Source: Methylorubrum populi (GTDB lineage Bacteria > Pseudomonadota > Alphaproteobacteria > Rhizobiales > Beijerinckiaceae). From it: a stretch of 64,000 nucleotides of DNA. Below, piece after piece: positions 25,421 to 33,752 of this stretch. Position numbers and translations under genes: made by a program. The stretch lies in the NCBI GenBank assembly GCA_020741775.1, contig DYYG01000047.1:94400-158399 (forward strand). Reading direction: 5' to 3'. How positions within the stretch are numbered: the stretch's first letter is position 1; each line of letters starts with the position of its first letter. The notes beneath the pieces were generated by a model. That model did no database searches and was not told the DNA's origin. It was given only the letters and a program-made list of their open reading frames with translations.

Positions 25421-28400
25421 TCAGGCCGGGGCCGTCTCCCGCCGCGCCTCGTTCGGTACGGAACCGGGCAGGCCGTAATAGTCGGCCAGGATGTTCGGAT
25501 AGGCGGCGGGCCGGAACGGGGTCCGGGCGGCCCAGAGGTCATCGAGCGGCAGCGCCAGCAGCGCCGCGTTGAGCCGCTGCGGATCCTCGGCCAGGGCCGG
25601 ATCGAGACGAGACCCCTCGCCGGTCGCGCGCAGGCGCTCGGCCTGGGCTCCGAGATCGAACACCACGGGTGGAATGCCCGCCGCGAGCGCCAGGGATAGG
25701 GTGTAGCAATAGGTTTCCGGCCAGATCGACGGCAGCAGCGCCAGATCGGGTTCGAGCCGGGCGATCTCGGCCAGTGCGACCGCGTCGCTGGTGTAGAGGC
25801 CGGTCTCGCGCACGCCGGCGGCTTCCATGGCCCTCGGCTCGGCGGAATGGCCGACGATGGTAAATTCGATCGGCAACTGCCTCAGCCCGGCATCGAGGGC
25901 GAGGTTGTGGACGATGTCGAAGCCCTTATGCGCGCCGATCGATCCGATCACCGCGACCCGCAGCGGTCCCTCCCTCCGCCGATGCGGAACGAGCGCGACC
26001 GCTGGCAGCGTCTCCTCATGCGGGCGCAGCACGATCCGGTCGAACCGCAGCACCGGGCCGATGCGGTCGGCGAGATCGGCCGAGGGGGCGAAGACCGTCC
26101 TGGCCTGACCGAGGAACTCGGCCCAGAGGCGGCGCCGCTCCTCGGGATCGGGCAGCGCAATCCCCTCCGCATCGCGGTCGAGGCGGATGCAGTCGCGGCA
26201 GACCGAGGGCTCGGCCAGCCCGCAATAGACGCCCTCAGGACGGACGAGGTTGTTGCGGTGACAGACCGGCGCGTAATCGTGCAGCGTCACGTCATAGCCC
26301 GCCTTCAGGCTCCCGATCAGCCGCATGGCGATCCGGGTGGAGGCGGCGTCGAGCCCGGCCAGCGAATGGACATGCACCAGCGTCGGGTCGAGCCAGCCGA
26401 TCAGTTCGGCCAGCAGCGCGGCGTCCCGATCGAGGGAAAGCGGGTCGAGGATCGAGACGGGAAAGTCGATGCCGGTCGATCCCGGCAGGCCGAACCTGAC
26501 CCCGCCGGGCTCCTCGGTGCGCAGGTAGACGGCGGCAAGACCCGCCTCGGCGAGCCGGGCGCTCAGGGTCTCGATATGGGTCTCGACGCCGCCGCCGAAA
26601 TCGTGGGTCACGATCAGGGCGATGCCGCGCCCGGCCGCCTGCGCGCGCTTGGCGAAGCGGTACAGGTCGAGGCGGCGGCGGGCGAAGCGGGCGGGATCGA
26701 CCTCGATATGGGTGTGGACCCGGCGCTGGTAGTCGGGATGCTTGGTCAGGATCGTGCGGAAGATATCCGCGCCCTTGGTCGCCAGCAGCGTGCCGAAGGA
26801 GACGCTGCCGGAATGGAACACGAACACATCGTGGGCCAGCAGGTTGGTGAAGCCCGCCTTGAGGGCGCGCATGCAGAAATCGTTCTCCTCGCCGTAGCCG
26901 CGCCCGAAGGTCTCGGCATCGAGGGGGCCGACCGCGTCGATCACGGCTCGCCGCATATACATGCAGAAGCCGACCCCGGTCGGGACGGGTGAACTGCAGC
27001 GGGCGTTGCAGAGGCGGGTATAGGCGTCGATCTCACCCGGCGTGACTTCGAGCCGGGCTTGGTTGTCGACGTTCGGCCGCGGGTAGCTGCAGATCGTGGC
27101 GTTGTTGGAGAACGGCGTCACCGTCGCGACCCTGGCATCGTGATCCGCGTGCCAGAGCAGGCGGTCGAGCCAGTCGCCGTAGACGACGATGTCGGCGTTG
27201 AGCAGCACCACATCCTTGCCCGCCGCCGCCTCCAGGCCGCGGTTGCAGGTTCGCACGAAGCCGAGATTCTCGTCGTTGACGGCGTGGGCGAACAGGCCCT
27301 GGGCGGCGAGGTCGGCGAGCGCCGCGCTCAGGCGCGGATCGGGGCTGCGGTCGTCGATGACGAGGAGGGCGAAGAGCGTCGCCTGGCGCGCTCTCAGCAC
27401 CGAGTGGATCGCCCGCAGGGTGTCGTCATACCCCTTGTAGACCGGCATGATCAGGACGACCCGCGCCGCCGCGAGGTCGGCGGCGGGACGCGCCTGGGCC
27501 CATTCGGCGGGTGCCGGCGCTACCTGGGCCGGCCATGTGCCGAGGCCGAACGGCGTCGGCCGGAAGCCGAGGGCCCGGCCGACCGCGAGATAATGGACGA
27601 ACGGGTTGATCCCCGCCCCGATCTCCCGCCGGTACTGCTTGCGGTAATAGCTCACCGAGAAGGAGGGGCTCGGGTCGCGGTCCTCGCGGGCACCGAAATC
27701 GAGGAAGTGGCGGACCGGATCGATCCCGGAGCGGCGGATATCGGCGTTGGTCTCGAGGTAGTGCTCGCGGTCGAACTCGGCCGCGACCGCCTCGTAGATC
27801 TGCGCGTCGGTGGCTTCCGCCGGATCGGCCGGCAGGGCGACGACCGGCGGTTTCGCCCGCCGCGCCGGTGCCGTCGCGGCCTCGGCGCCCTGAAGGCGCC
27901 GGGTCGCGGCGAAGTGGTAGAGCGGGCTGACGCCGAGGCGCCGCATATGGGCGTGGCGCTGCAGATAGGTGTCCCCGGCGAAGGCGTCGTTCGGGTCGAG
28001 CCCCCGCCGCCACCCCTTGGTCAGGTAATGGGCGAGCGGATCCTCCCCGCTGCCGAGCCCGGCCCGGCGGGCATAATACGGCGCGTCGAAGAACGGCGCC
28101 GCGACCTCGGCCTGCAACGCCGGAAAATCGGCACCGGGCTGGGTCGCGACCCGCAGCCGCTCCGCCGGGGTCAGGCCGGCATAATGCAGGAGCGGATTGG
28201 CCGGCGCCCGGTCGGCGAGGTGACGGTCGATGTAATACAGGGTCGAGAACACGGCGGAGGGGTCGCGGCCCTCCAGCCAGCCGTGATCGAGATAGTGCAG
28301 CAACGGGTCGCCGCTGCCCGCGGCCACGTCGGGATAGGCGGAGAGATAGAAGGCGGCATCGAAGAAGGGAGCAGCCGTCGCGGCATCGCGGCGCTTGGGC

Positions 28401-28426
28401 CGAAACAGCCTCGGCAGCTTGATCAC
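25421..28426 (-). CDS. Large repeat-GT2-GT4 fusion glycosyltransferase
   Basis: This 1001-residue protein has three parts. Residues 18-290 hold about six copies of a motif of 30-40 residues, F-D-x-x-x-Y-L-x-x-x-P-D-V followed by D-P-L-x-H-Y-L-x-x-G. A GT2 domain (about 320-570) follows, with V-V-L-I-M-P-V-Y-K-G-Y, V-I-D-D-R-S-P-D and L-N-A-D-I-V-V-Y. A GT4-type GT-B domain (about 610-1000) starts V-T-H-D-F-G-G-G-V-E-T-H. The GTG at 28426 was chosen because GAAGGA lies 7 bp upstream. The two catalytic modules suggest successive sugar additions to a surface polysaccharide; the substrate is unknown. No transmembrane segment was noted. Confidence 0.88.
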   Translation of the reverse strand: MIKLPRLFRPKRRDAATAAPFFDAAFYLSAYPDVAAGSGDPLLHYLDHGWLEGRDPSAVFSTLYYIDRHLADRAPANPLLHYAGLTPAERLRVATQPGADFPALQAEVAAPFFDAPYYARRAGLGSGEDPLAHYLTKGWRRGLDPNDAFAGDTYLQRHAHMRRLGVSPLYHFAATRRLQGAEAATAPARRAKPPVVALPADPAEATDAQIYEAVAAEFDREHYLETNADIRRSGIDPVRHFLDFGAREDRDPSPSFSVSYYRKQYRREIGAGINPFVHYLAVGRALGFRPTPFGLGTWPAQVAPAPAEWAQARPAADLAAARVVLIMPVYKGYDDTLRAIHSVLRARQATLFALLVIDDRSPDPRLSAALADLAAQGLFAHAVNDENLGFVRTCNRGLEAAAGKDVVLLNADIVVYGDWLDRLLWHADHDARVATVTPFSNNATICSYPRPNVDNQARLEVTPGEIDAYTRLCNARCSSPVPTGVGFCMYMRRAVIDAVGPLDAETFGRGYGEENDFCMRALKAGFTNLLAHDVFVFHSGSVSFGTLLATKGADIFRTILTKHPDYQRRVHTHIEVDPARFARRRLDLYRFAKRAQAAGRGIALIVTHDFGGGVETHIETLSARLAEAGLAAVYLRTEEPGGVRFGLPGSTGIDFPVSILDPLSLDRDAALLAELIGWLDPTLVHVHSLAGLDAASTRIAMRLIGSLKAGYDVTLHDYAPVCHRNNLVRPEGVYCGLAEPSVCRDCIRLDRDAEGIALPDPEERRRLWAEFLGQARTVFAPSADLADRIGPVLRFDRIVLRPHEETLPAVALVPHRRREGPLRVAVIGSIGAHKGFDIVHNLALDAGLRQLPIEFTIVGHSAEPRAMEAAGVRETGLYTSDAVALAEIARLEPDLALLPSIWPETYCYTLSLALAAGIPPVVFDLGAQAERLRATGEGSRLDPALAEDPQRLNAALLALPLDDLWAARTPFRPAAYPNILADYYGLPGSVPNEARRETAPA

Positions 28427-28598
28427 GGCCACATCCTTCGAAAACGCAGATACGGGGCCGACGGCCCGCCGGAGGCGCGGGGAGCCCGCCGCCTTCCGAG
28501 GCCATCGGCACGGCGGACGGCATGGAGCGGAAGTGTGGCGCAGCCGGGGCGACACTCCTTCATAGCCGAAGCGAGATTGCGGCCGAACCCCTTCCCCC

Positions 28599-29993
28599 GT
28601 GACCGGGTTCGGCCTTAAGCATCTTCGCCGCCGTCGCGCGCGGTCATTCGGTGCGGCTTGGCCCCGGGAGGGCACGATTTCGGACGGTCTCTGGTCATCG
28701 GTGCTCGGCCTCGTTGCGGTCGTCGCCCTCGTCTTCGCCAACGGCTTCTTCGTTGCGGCGGAATTCTCCCTCGTCGCGGTTCGGCGCAGCCGCATCGCCG
28801 AACTGGTCAACGAGGGCCGGCTCAACGCCAAGGCGCTCCAGCGCGCCACCGACCGGCTCGATGCGCACCTCGCCGCGACGCAGCTCGGAATCACCCTCTC
28901 CTCGCTGGCCCTCGGCTGGGTGGGCGAGCCGGCGCTCGCGCACCTGATCGAACCGCTTTTCGGCTGGCTGCCCGAAGCCGCCGCCGGCATCACCGCGCAT
29001 ACCCTGGCGGTGGCGGCGGCTTTCGCCGTCATCACCACCCTGCACATCGTGCTCGGCGAACTGGCGCCGAAGAGTCTGGCGCTCCAACGCAGCGAGCGCA
29101 CCGCGCTGGTGATCGTGCGCCCGCTCACGCTGTTCCTGCTGATCTTCGGCCCGGCGATTCACTTCCTCAACGGCCTCGGCAACGGCGTGCTGCGGCTGAT
29201 CGGGCTCCGGCCCGGCGAGGGCGAGGGGCACCTGCCCTCACCGAAGGAGCTGAGCCTGCTCGTCACCGCGAGCCACGAGGCGGGCCTGCTGCACGAGGCG
29301 CAGGAGGATGCGGTGGCGCGCATCCTCGCCATCGGCGAGCGGCGCATCCGCGAGATCATGACACCGCGCAACGAGGTGGATTGGGTCGATCTCGACGATA
29401 CCCAGGAAGAGATCATCGAGGCGGTGCGGGCCTGCCGCCACGAGCAGATCGTGGTGAGCCGGGCGCAGATCGACGACGTGGTCGGTGTGCTGCGCAAGCA
29501 GGATCTGCTCGACCAGTTCCTCGACGGGAAGACCCTCGACGTGAAGGCCGCCACCCGCGAGCCCATCGTCGTGCATGAGGGTCTGGCGATCCTGAAGGTG
29601 CTGGAAATGTTCCAGACCAAGCCGGTGCGCATGGCCATCGTCGTCGATGAGTACGGCAGCCTGGAAGGCATCGTCACTCAGACCGATCTGCTCGAAGCGA
29701 TGGCCGGCGAGATCCCCGAGCCCGGCGAGGAGCGGATGGTGACCGAGCGCGAGGACGGCTCGCTGCTGATCGACGGCATGATGTCCGCCGTGGATGCCTT
29801 CGACCGTCTCGGCCTGCCGGAACGGCCGCGCTCGGACGATTTCTCGACGCTGGCCGGCTTCGTCATCGTCCAGCTCGGCCGCATTCCGACGGAGGGCGAC
29901 GCCATCGAAACCCAGGGCTGGCGGATCGAGGTGATCGATATGGACGGACGCCGCATCGACAAGGTGCTCGCCACCCGTCTGGCGGAAGCCTGA
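28599..29993 (+). CDS. Hemolysin C/CorC-type CNNM-CBS transporter-like protein
   Basis: The product has an N-terminal DUF21/CNNM membrane domain (F-A-N-G-F-F-V-A-A-E-F-S-L-V-A-V-R-R-S-R, three to four helices), a CBS pair (I-M-T-P-R-N-E-V-D-W; V-V-D-E-Y-G-S-L-E-G-I-V-T) and a CorC_HlyC domain at the end. The family is linked to Mg2+/Co2+ efflux or membrane repair. The N-terminus is unclear. Only GTG codons (28599, 28701) are conventional starts, yet the best ribosome-binding site (GGGAGGG, 28666-28672) lies just before an ATT at 28677. A protein starting at 28677 or 28701 would fit the family better. Confidence 0.85.
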   Translation: MTGFGLKHLRRRRARSFGAAWPREGTISDGLWSSVLGLVAVVALVFANGFFVAAEFSLVAVRRSRIAELVNEGRLNAKALQRATDRLDAHLAATQLGITLSSLALGWVGEPALAHLIEPLFGWLPEAAAGITAHTLAVAAAFAVITTLHIVLGELAPKSLALQRSERTALVIVRPLTLFLLIFGPAIHFLNGLGNGVLRLIGLRPGEGEGHLPSPKELSLLVTASHEAGLLHEAQEDAVARILAIGERRIREIMTPRNEVDWVDLDDTQEEIIEAVRACRHEQIVVSRAQIDDVVGVLRKQDLLDQFLDGKTLDVKAATREPIVVHEGLAILKVLEMFQTKPVRMAIVVDEYGSLEGIVTQTDLLEAMAGEIPEPGEERMVTEREDGSLLIDGMMSAVDAFDRLGLPERPRSDDFSTLAGFVIVQLGRIPTEGDAIETQGWRIEVIDMDGRRIDKVLATRLAEA

Positions 29994-30000
29994 GCGGCCC

Positions 30001-30714
30001 ATGGCCAGGAGCCTCTTCGTGCTCACGGGTGCCGGGATCTCCGCCGAGAGCGGGCTCGGCACCTTCCGCGATACCGACGGCGTCTGGGCCCGGTTCGATC
30101 CGATGCGCCTGGCCACGCCCGAGGGCTTCGCCGCCGATCCGGTGCTGGTGCACGCTTTCTACAACCAGCGCCGCCGCGACGCGCTGCGGGCCGCGCCCAA
30201 CCCGGCGCATATCGCCCTGGCGCAGCTCGAAGCGGAACTGACATCGCGCGGCGACCGGCTGTTCCTTTGCACGCAGAACATCGACGACCTGCACGAGCGG
30301 GCCGGCTGCCGCGCCGTCACGCATATGCATGGCGAACTCCTGAGAGCCCGCTGCGTCGCCTGCGGCACCGAGCCGGTCTGGCACGACGACCTCTCCGAGG
30401 AGACGGCCTGCCCGGCCTGCGGGCAAAGAGGCGGGATGCGGCCCGATGTGGTGTGGTTCGGCGAGATGCCGAAGCATCTGGAGGCCATCGACGAGGCCCT
30501 GGCGGAGGCCGACCTGTTCGTGGCGATCGGCACCTCGGGCGCGGTCTATCCGGCGGCGGGCTACGTAGCCCAGGCCCGCGCTTACGGCATCCCGACGCTG
30601 TCTCTCACCCTGGAGGCGGCTGACAATGCCGGGATGTTCGAATCGACCCGGCTGGGACGGGCGAGCGAGACGGTGCCGGCGCTGGTGGACGAGGTTCTGA
30701 GCGGCCGGCTCTGA
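30001..30714 (+). CDS. cobB: Sir2-family NAD-dependent protein deacylase
   Basis: This 237-residue sirtuin has the NAD motifs T-G-A-G-I-S-A-E-S-G and T-Q-N-I-D-D, catalytic His110 (M-H-G-E) and a zinc site formed by Cys118, Cys121, Cys137 and Cys140. Tyr54 and Arg57 (F-Y-N-Q-R) form the Y-x-x-R pair of class III sirtuins, which favours desuccinylation and demalonylation as well as deacetylation. It starts 7 bp after the CNNM-CBS stop and is probably co-transcribed with it. Confidence 0.94.
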   Translation: MARSLFVLTGAGISAESGLGTFRDTDGVWARFDPMRLATPEGFAADPVLVHAFYNQRRRDALRAAPNPAHIALAQLEAELTSRGDRLFLCTQNIDDLHERAGCRAVTHMHGELLRARCVACGTEPVWHDDLSEETACPACGQRGGMRPDVVWFGEMPKHLEAIDEALAEADLFVAIGTSGAVYPAAGYVAQARAYGIPTLSLTLEAADNAGMFESTRLGRASETVPALVDEVLSGRL

Positions 30715-30773
30715 CCGCTCCCCGCGCCCCTTCGCCGCGCCCCTTCCCCGCGCTCCTGGCGAGCGTCAGGCCG

Positions 30774-31520
30774 CTAGGCCTGCGGCCCGTAGGGCGGCCG
30801 CGGAATGGCGCGATGGGCCGCGCGCAGGGCCGCCGACCAGCGCTCGCGCAGATCGTGAAAGTAGCCCTCGCCGGCATCGATGCGGTGGTTCACCTCAAGG
30901 TCGAGGGCGCCCCGGCGGACCACGGCGATATCGATCGGCAGGCCGACGCCGAGATTGGAGCGCATGGTCGAATCCATCGAGACGAGGCCGACCTTCAGCG
31001 CGTCGTAGAGATCGGTCTCGAAGGTCACAGCCCGGTCGAGGATCGGCTTGCCGTATTTGTGCTCGCCGATCTGAAGGAAGGGCGCCTCGCGGCTGCACTC
31101 GATGAAGTTGCCGGCCGAGTAGATCATGAACAGCCGCATCGGCTCGCTGCCGATCTGGCCACCGAACAGGAACGACACCTCCATCCGGAGGTTGGCCGCC
31201 TCGAAATTGGCCTGCTCGATCTCGCGCACCCGGCGGATCGCCCGGCCGACGAGTTGGGCCGCCTTGAACATGGTGGTCGCGTCCTTGAGCCGGGGCGGCG
31301 TCTCGCCCTCGACATCGTCCACGCCCTCGTGGAGCATGCTCAGGACCGACTGCGTCATGGAGAGGTTGCCGGCCGAGGCCAGCATCATCACGCGCTCGCC
31401 GGGCGCGTTGAACATGTGCAGCTTGCGATAAGTCGAGATGTTGTCGAGCCCCGCATTGGTGCGGGTGTCGGCGATCATCACCAGCCCGTCCTCGACGAGC
31501 ACTCCGACGCAGTAAGTCAT
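30774..31520 (-). CDS. Anbu-type proteasome-related peptidase
   Basis: This 248-residue Ntn-hydrolase resembles HslV and the proteasome beta subunit. It starts M-T-Y-C-V-G-V, so Thr2 would become the N-terminal nucleophile after removal of Met. D-T-R-T-N-A-G and the L-A-S-A-G-N-L segment are characteristic of Anbu. It is the last gene of a four-gene minus-strand cluster with an ATP-grasp, an alpha-E and a transglutaminase protein, the published context of Anbu. Its physiological substrate in bacteria is not settled. Confidence 0.9.
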   Translation of the reverse strand: MTYCVGVLVEDGLVMIADTRTNAGLDNISTYRKLHMFNAPGERVMMLASAGNLSMTQSVLSMLHEGVDDVEGETPPRLKDATTMFKAAQLVGRAIRRVREIEQANFEAANLRMEVSFLFGGQIGSEPMRLFMIYSAGNFIECSREAPFLQIGEHKYGKPILDRAVTFETDLYDALKVGLVSMDSTMRSNLGVGLPIDIAVVRRGALDLEVNHRIDAGEGYFHDLRERWSAALRAAHRAIPRPPYGPQA

Positions 31521-31738
31521 GGCGGCATCCGCCTCAGGAAGGCCCGGGCGCCGGGCGGGATCGGACGGCCCCATCGCATGGGCCGGTCGGACGCGGCAAG
31601 ATAACTTTTTTGAACCGGGACCGAGGGCTAAATCCCGAGCCGGCTCACACTCGTTCGGCTCGCGGCGACCGTCACCTGTTCCCCATCCGCCCTCGCGATC
31701 CACGAGGCGCCCCAAGCCACGAGGCGCCCGGGACGGGA

Positions 31739-32593
31739 TCAGCCCTGGGACTGGCTCTGCTGCCCGCGCGCCTGCGATGGGGACTGCACCTGCTCGACCC
31801 GCAGGGCGACGTCGAGGGTCTCGGTGCCGCCGCCCATGCGGCTGCCGCGGATCGGCGCCGCGCCGAGATAATCGAGACCGACCGCGACCCGGACATGTGC
31901 CTCGGTCGCGGAGAAGCCGTGGGCCGGGTCGAACCCGACCCAGCCGAGATCCGGCACCAGCGCCTCCGCCCAGGCATGTCCGGCCTTCTGGTCGTCGCCC
32001 CCGTCGTCGCGGCGGAAATAGCCGGAGACGTAGCGAGAGGGGATCTGCAGGTGCCGGGCGGCGACGAGGAAGATATGGGTCAGATCCTGGCAGACGCCCT
32101 TGCCGGCCTCGAAGGACAGCGCGGCGGTGGTGCTGGCGCTGCTCGGGCCCGGCTCGAAGGTCACGGCCTCGTGCACGGCGGCGACGAGGCGATGCAGCAC
32201 CGACAGGATGTCGCGCTCTCCCCCGCCCGCGACCTTGTCCGCGAAGGCCTTGAGCTCGGGGCTCGCCTCGGTGAGCGGCGTGTCGCGCAGGTAGAACAGG
32301 TCGGGCAGGCGCTCGACCGCCCCGCGAACGATGCCGCTGGTCTCGAAGGTCTCGATCTCGCCGGTCACCCGCACGGTGAGCGCGTCGGTGGGATCGTCGG
32401 CGGTGAACCAGTGGACGAGGTTGCCGAATCCGTCCTCCCGCGCCGTGAGCCGGCCGTTGACGGAGGGCTCGATCCGCCACTCGCGCACATGCTGCCCGTC
32501 ATGGTCGCGGGGTGTCAGCCGCAGGATCTGGATCAGGCCGCGGGCCGGCTGTTCATAGGTGTAGACCGTATCGTGGACGATCCGGATGCGCAT
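31739..32593 (-). CDS. Transglutaminase-like cysteine protease family protein
   Basis: This 284-residue protein has the bacterial transglutaminase N-terminal domain (R-I-V-H-D-T-V-Y-T-Y) and a papain-like core. Its predicted triad is Cys168 (G-V-C-Q-D), His206 (G-H-A-W-A-E) and Asp222 (F-D-P). It ends in a Gln/Ser-rich tail. Members act as peptidases or amidases on peptides. It lies between alpha-E and Anbu, so a joint role in making or processing a peptide product is suggested by context. Confidence 0.92.
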   Translation of the reverse strand: MRIRIVHDTVYTYEQPARGLIQILRLTPRDHDGQHVREWRIEPSVNGRLTAREDGFGNLVHWFTADDPTDALTVRVTGEIETFETSGIVRGAVERLPDLFYLRDTPLTEASPELKAFADKVAGGGERDILSVLHRLVAAVHEAVTFEPGPSSASTTAALSFEAGKGVCQDLTHIFLVAARHLQIPSRYVSGYFRRDDGGDDQKAGHAWAEALVPDLGWVGFDPAHGFSATEAHVRVAVGLDYLGAAPIRGSRMGGGTETLDVALRVEQVQSPSQARGQQSQSQG

Positions 32594-32700
32594 GCCTTGA
32601 TCCTGCCGGGACGAGTCGGGTCAAGCTAGGGCAGCGGCGCCGGTTTGAAAATCGGGAGCTGTGCCCAAAGCGTTGGCGGGATGGGTTTTCTTGGTCGGCT

Positions 32701-33645
32701 TCAGACCAGATACTGCTCGCTGATCGCCGCACCGAGCCCATTGTTCTCGGTGATGAAACCCTGGATGAATTCGTGGAGACCGGAGGCGAAGATCCGGTCG
32801 ATATCCGCGCCGGCGAGCTTCGCCCGCATGTTGCTGGCGAGCCGCTGACTCTCTCCCCGGCGGCCATAGGCGTCGGCGATCAGGTCGAGATGCTCCACCA
32901 GCATCCGGTAGCAGCTCGCCAGGGAGCGCGGCATCTCGGTGTTGAAGATCAGGAGATCGGCCACCAAGAGCGGCTTGATGCTCTCGCGATAAACCCAGTG
33001 ATAGGCGTTGAAGGCCGAGACCTCGCGCAGGATCGTGGTCCACTGGAAGTAATCGAGGCTTCCGCCGACCCGCTCCGAGGCCGGCAGCAGGAGCTGGTAC
33101 TTCACGTCGAGGATGCGGGCGGTGTTGTCCGCGCGCTCGATGGCCGTGCCGGCGCGGGTGAACCAATAGGCATCGTTGCGCAGCATCGTCCGGTAGGCCG
33201 AGCCGTCGAAGGTGAGCGAGACCCGCTTCACCCAATCGAGGAACTGCGTGAACTCGTCCCGGCTGAGATCCCGTCCCTCGTAGGAGCGCAGTTCCAGCCA
33301 CGCGCCGTTGATCGTGTCCCACATCTCGGTGGTGAGCGCCGTGCGGATCGAGCGGGCGTTCTCCCGCGCGGTGGCGATGCAGGAGCGGATCGAGGACGGG
33401 TTATGCGGCGAGAACGCCAGGAAGTTGCAGACCGTGTGCTCGTTGGCGGTGTCGTAGAGCGTCTTGAACAGTTCGGGATCGCCCGCCGAGGAGAGGGCCG
33501 AGGCCCATTCGTTCGAGGTTCGCCCGCCATAGCTCGACGGCAGGGCGGCGAGTCGCAAGGCCGCGTCGAGGATGCGGGCGAGGAAATCCGCCCGCTCGGC
33601 GTAGCGCGAGAGCCAGTAGAGATTGTCGGCAGTCCGGGACAGCAT
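32701..33645 (-). CDS. Alpha-E domain protein
   Basis: This 314-residue, all-helical protein opens with M-L-S-R-T-A-D-N-L-Y-W-L-S-R-Y-A-E-R-A, the hallmark of the alpha-E family. It includes the R-A-D-N-T-A-R-I-L-D-V-K segment and an acidic/His-rich core. Its biochemical activity is unknown. The family occurs almost always beside the circularly permuted ATP-grasp and transglutaminase proteins found here. It lies 107 bp downstream of the ATP-grasp gene on the same strand. Confidence 0.92.
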   Translation of the reverse strand: MLSRTADNLYWLSRYAERADFLARILDAALRLAALPSSYGGRTSNEWASALSSAGDPELFKTLYDTANEHTVCNFLAFSPHNPSSIRSCIATARENARSIRTALTTEMWDTINGAWLELRSYEGRDLSRDEFTQFLDWVKRVSLTFDGSAYRTMLRNDAYWFTRAGTAIERADNTARILDVKYQLLLPASERVGGSLDYFQWTTILREVSAFNAYHWVYRESIKPLLVADLLIFNTEMPRSLASCYRMLVEHLDLIADAYGRRGESQRLASNMRAKLAGADIDRIFASGLHEFIQGFITENNGLGAAISEQYLV

Positions 33646-33752
33646 GGGCTCAGCTCGCAGGCACGGTGACGGCCGGGGCGGCAGTTGCGCGATCTGTCGG
33701 CACCGCCACCCTCAGGCTCACCTCAAGGGTGCAAAACGATCGGGCGAAACGC

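Noticed and set aside
27059..28618. 519-codon plus-strand open frame
   Set aside because: It is antisense to the repeat and GT2 part of the large glycosyltransferase.
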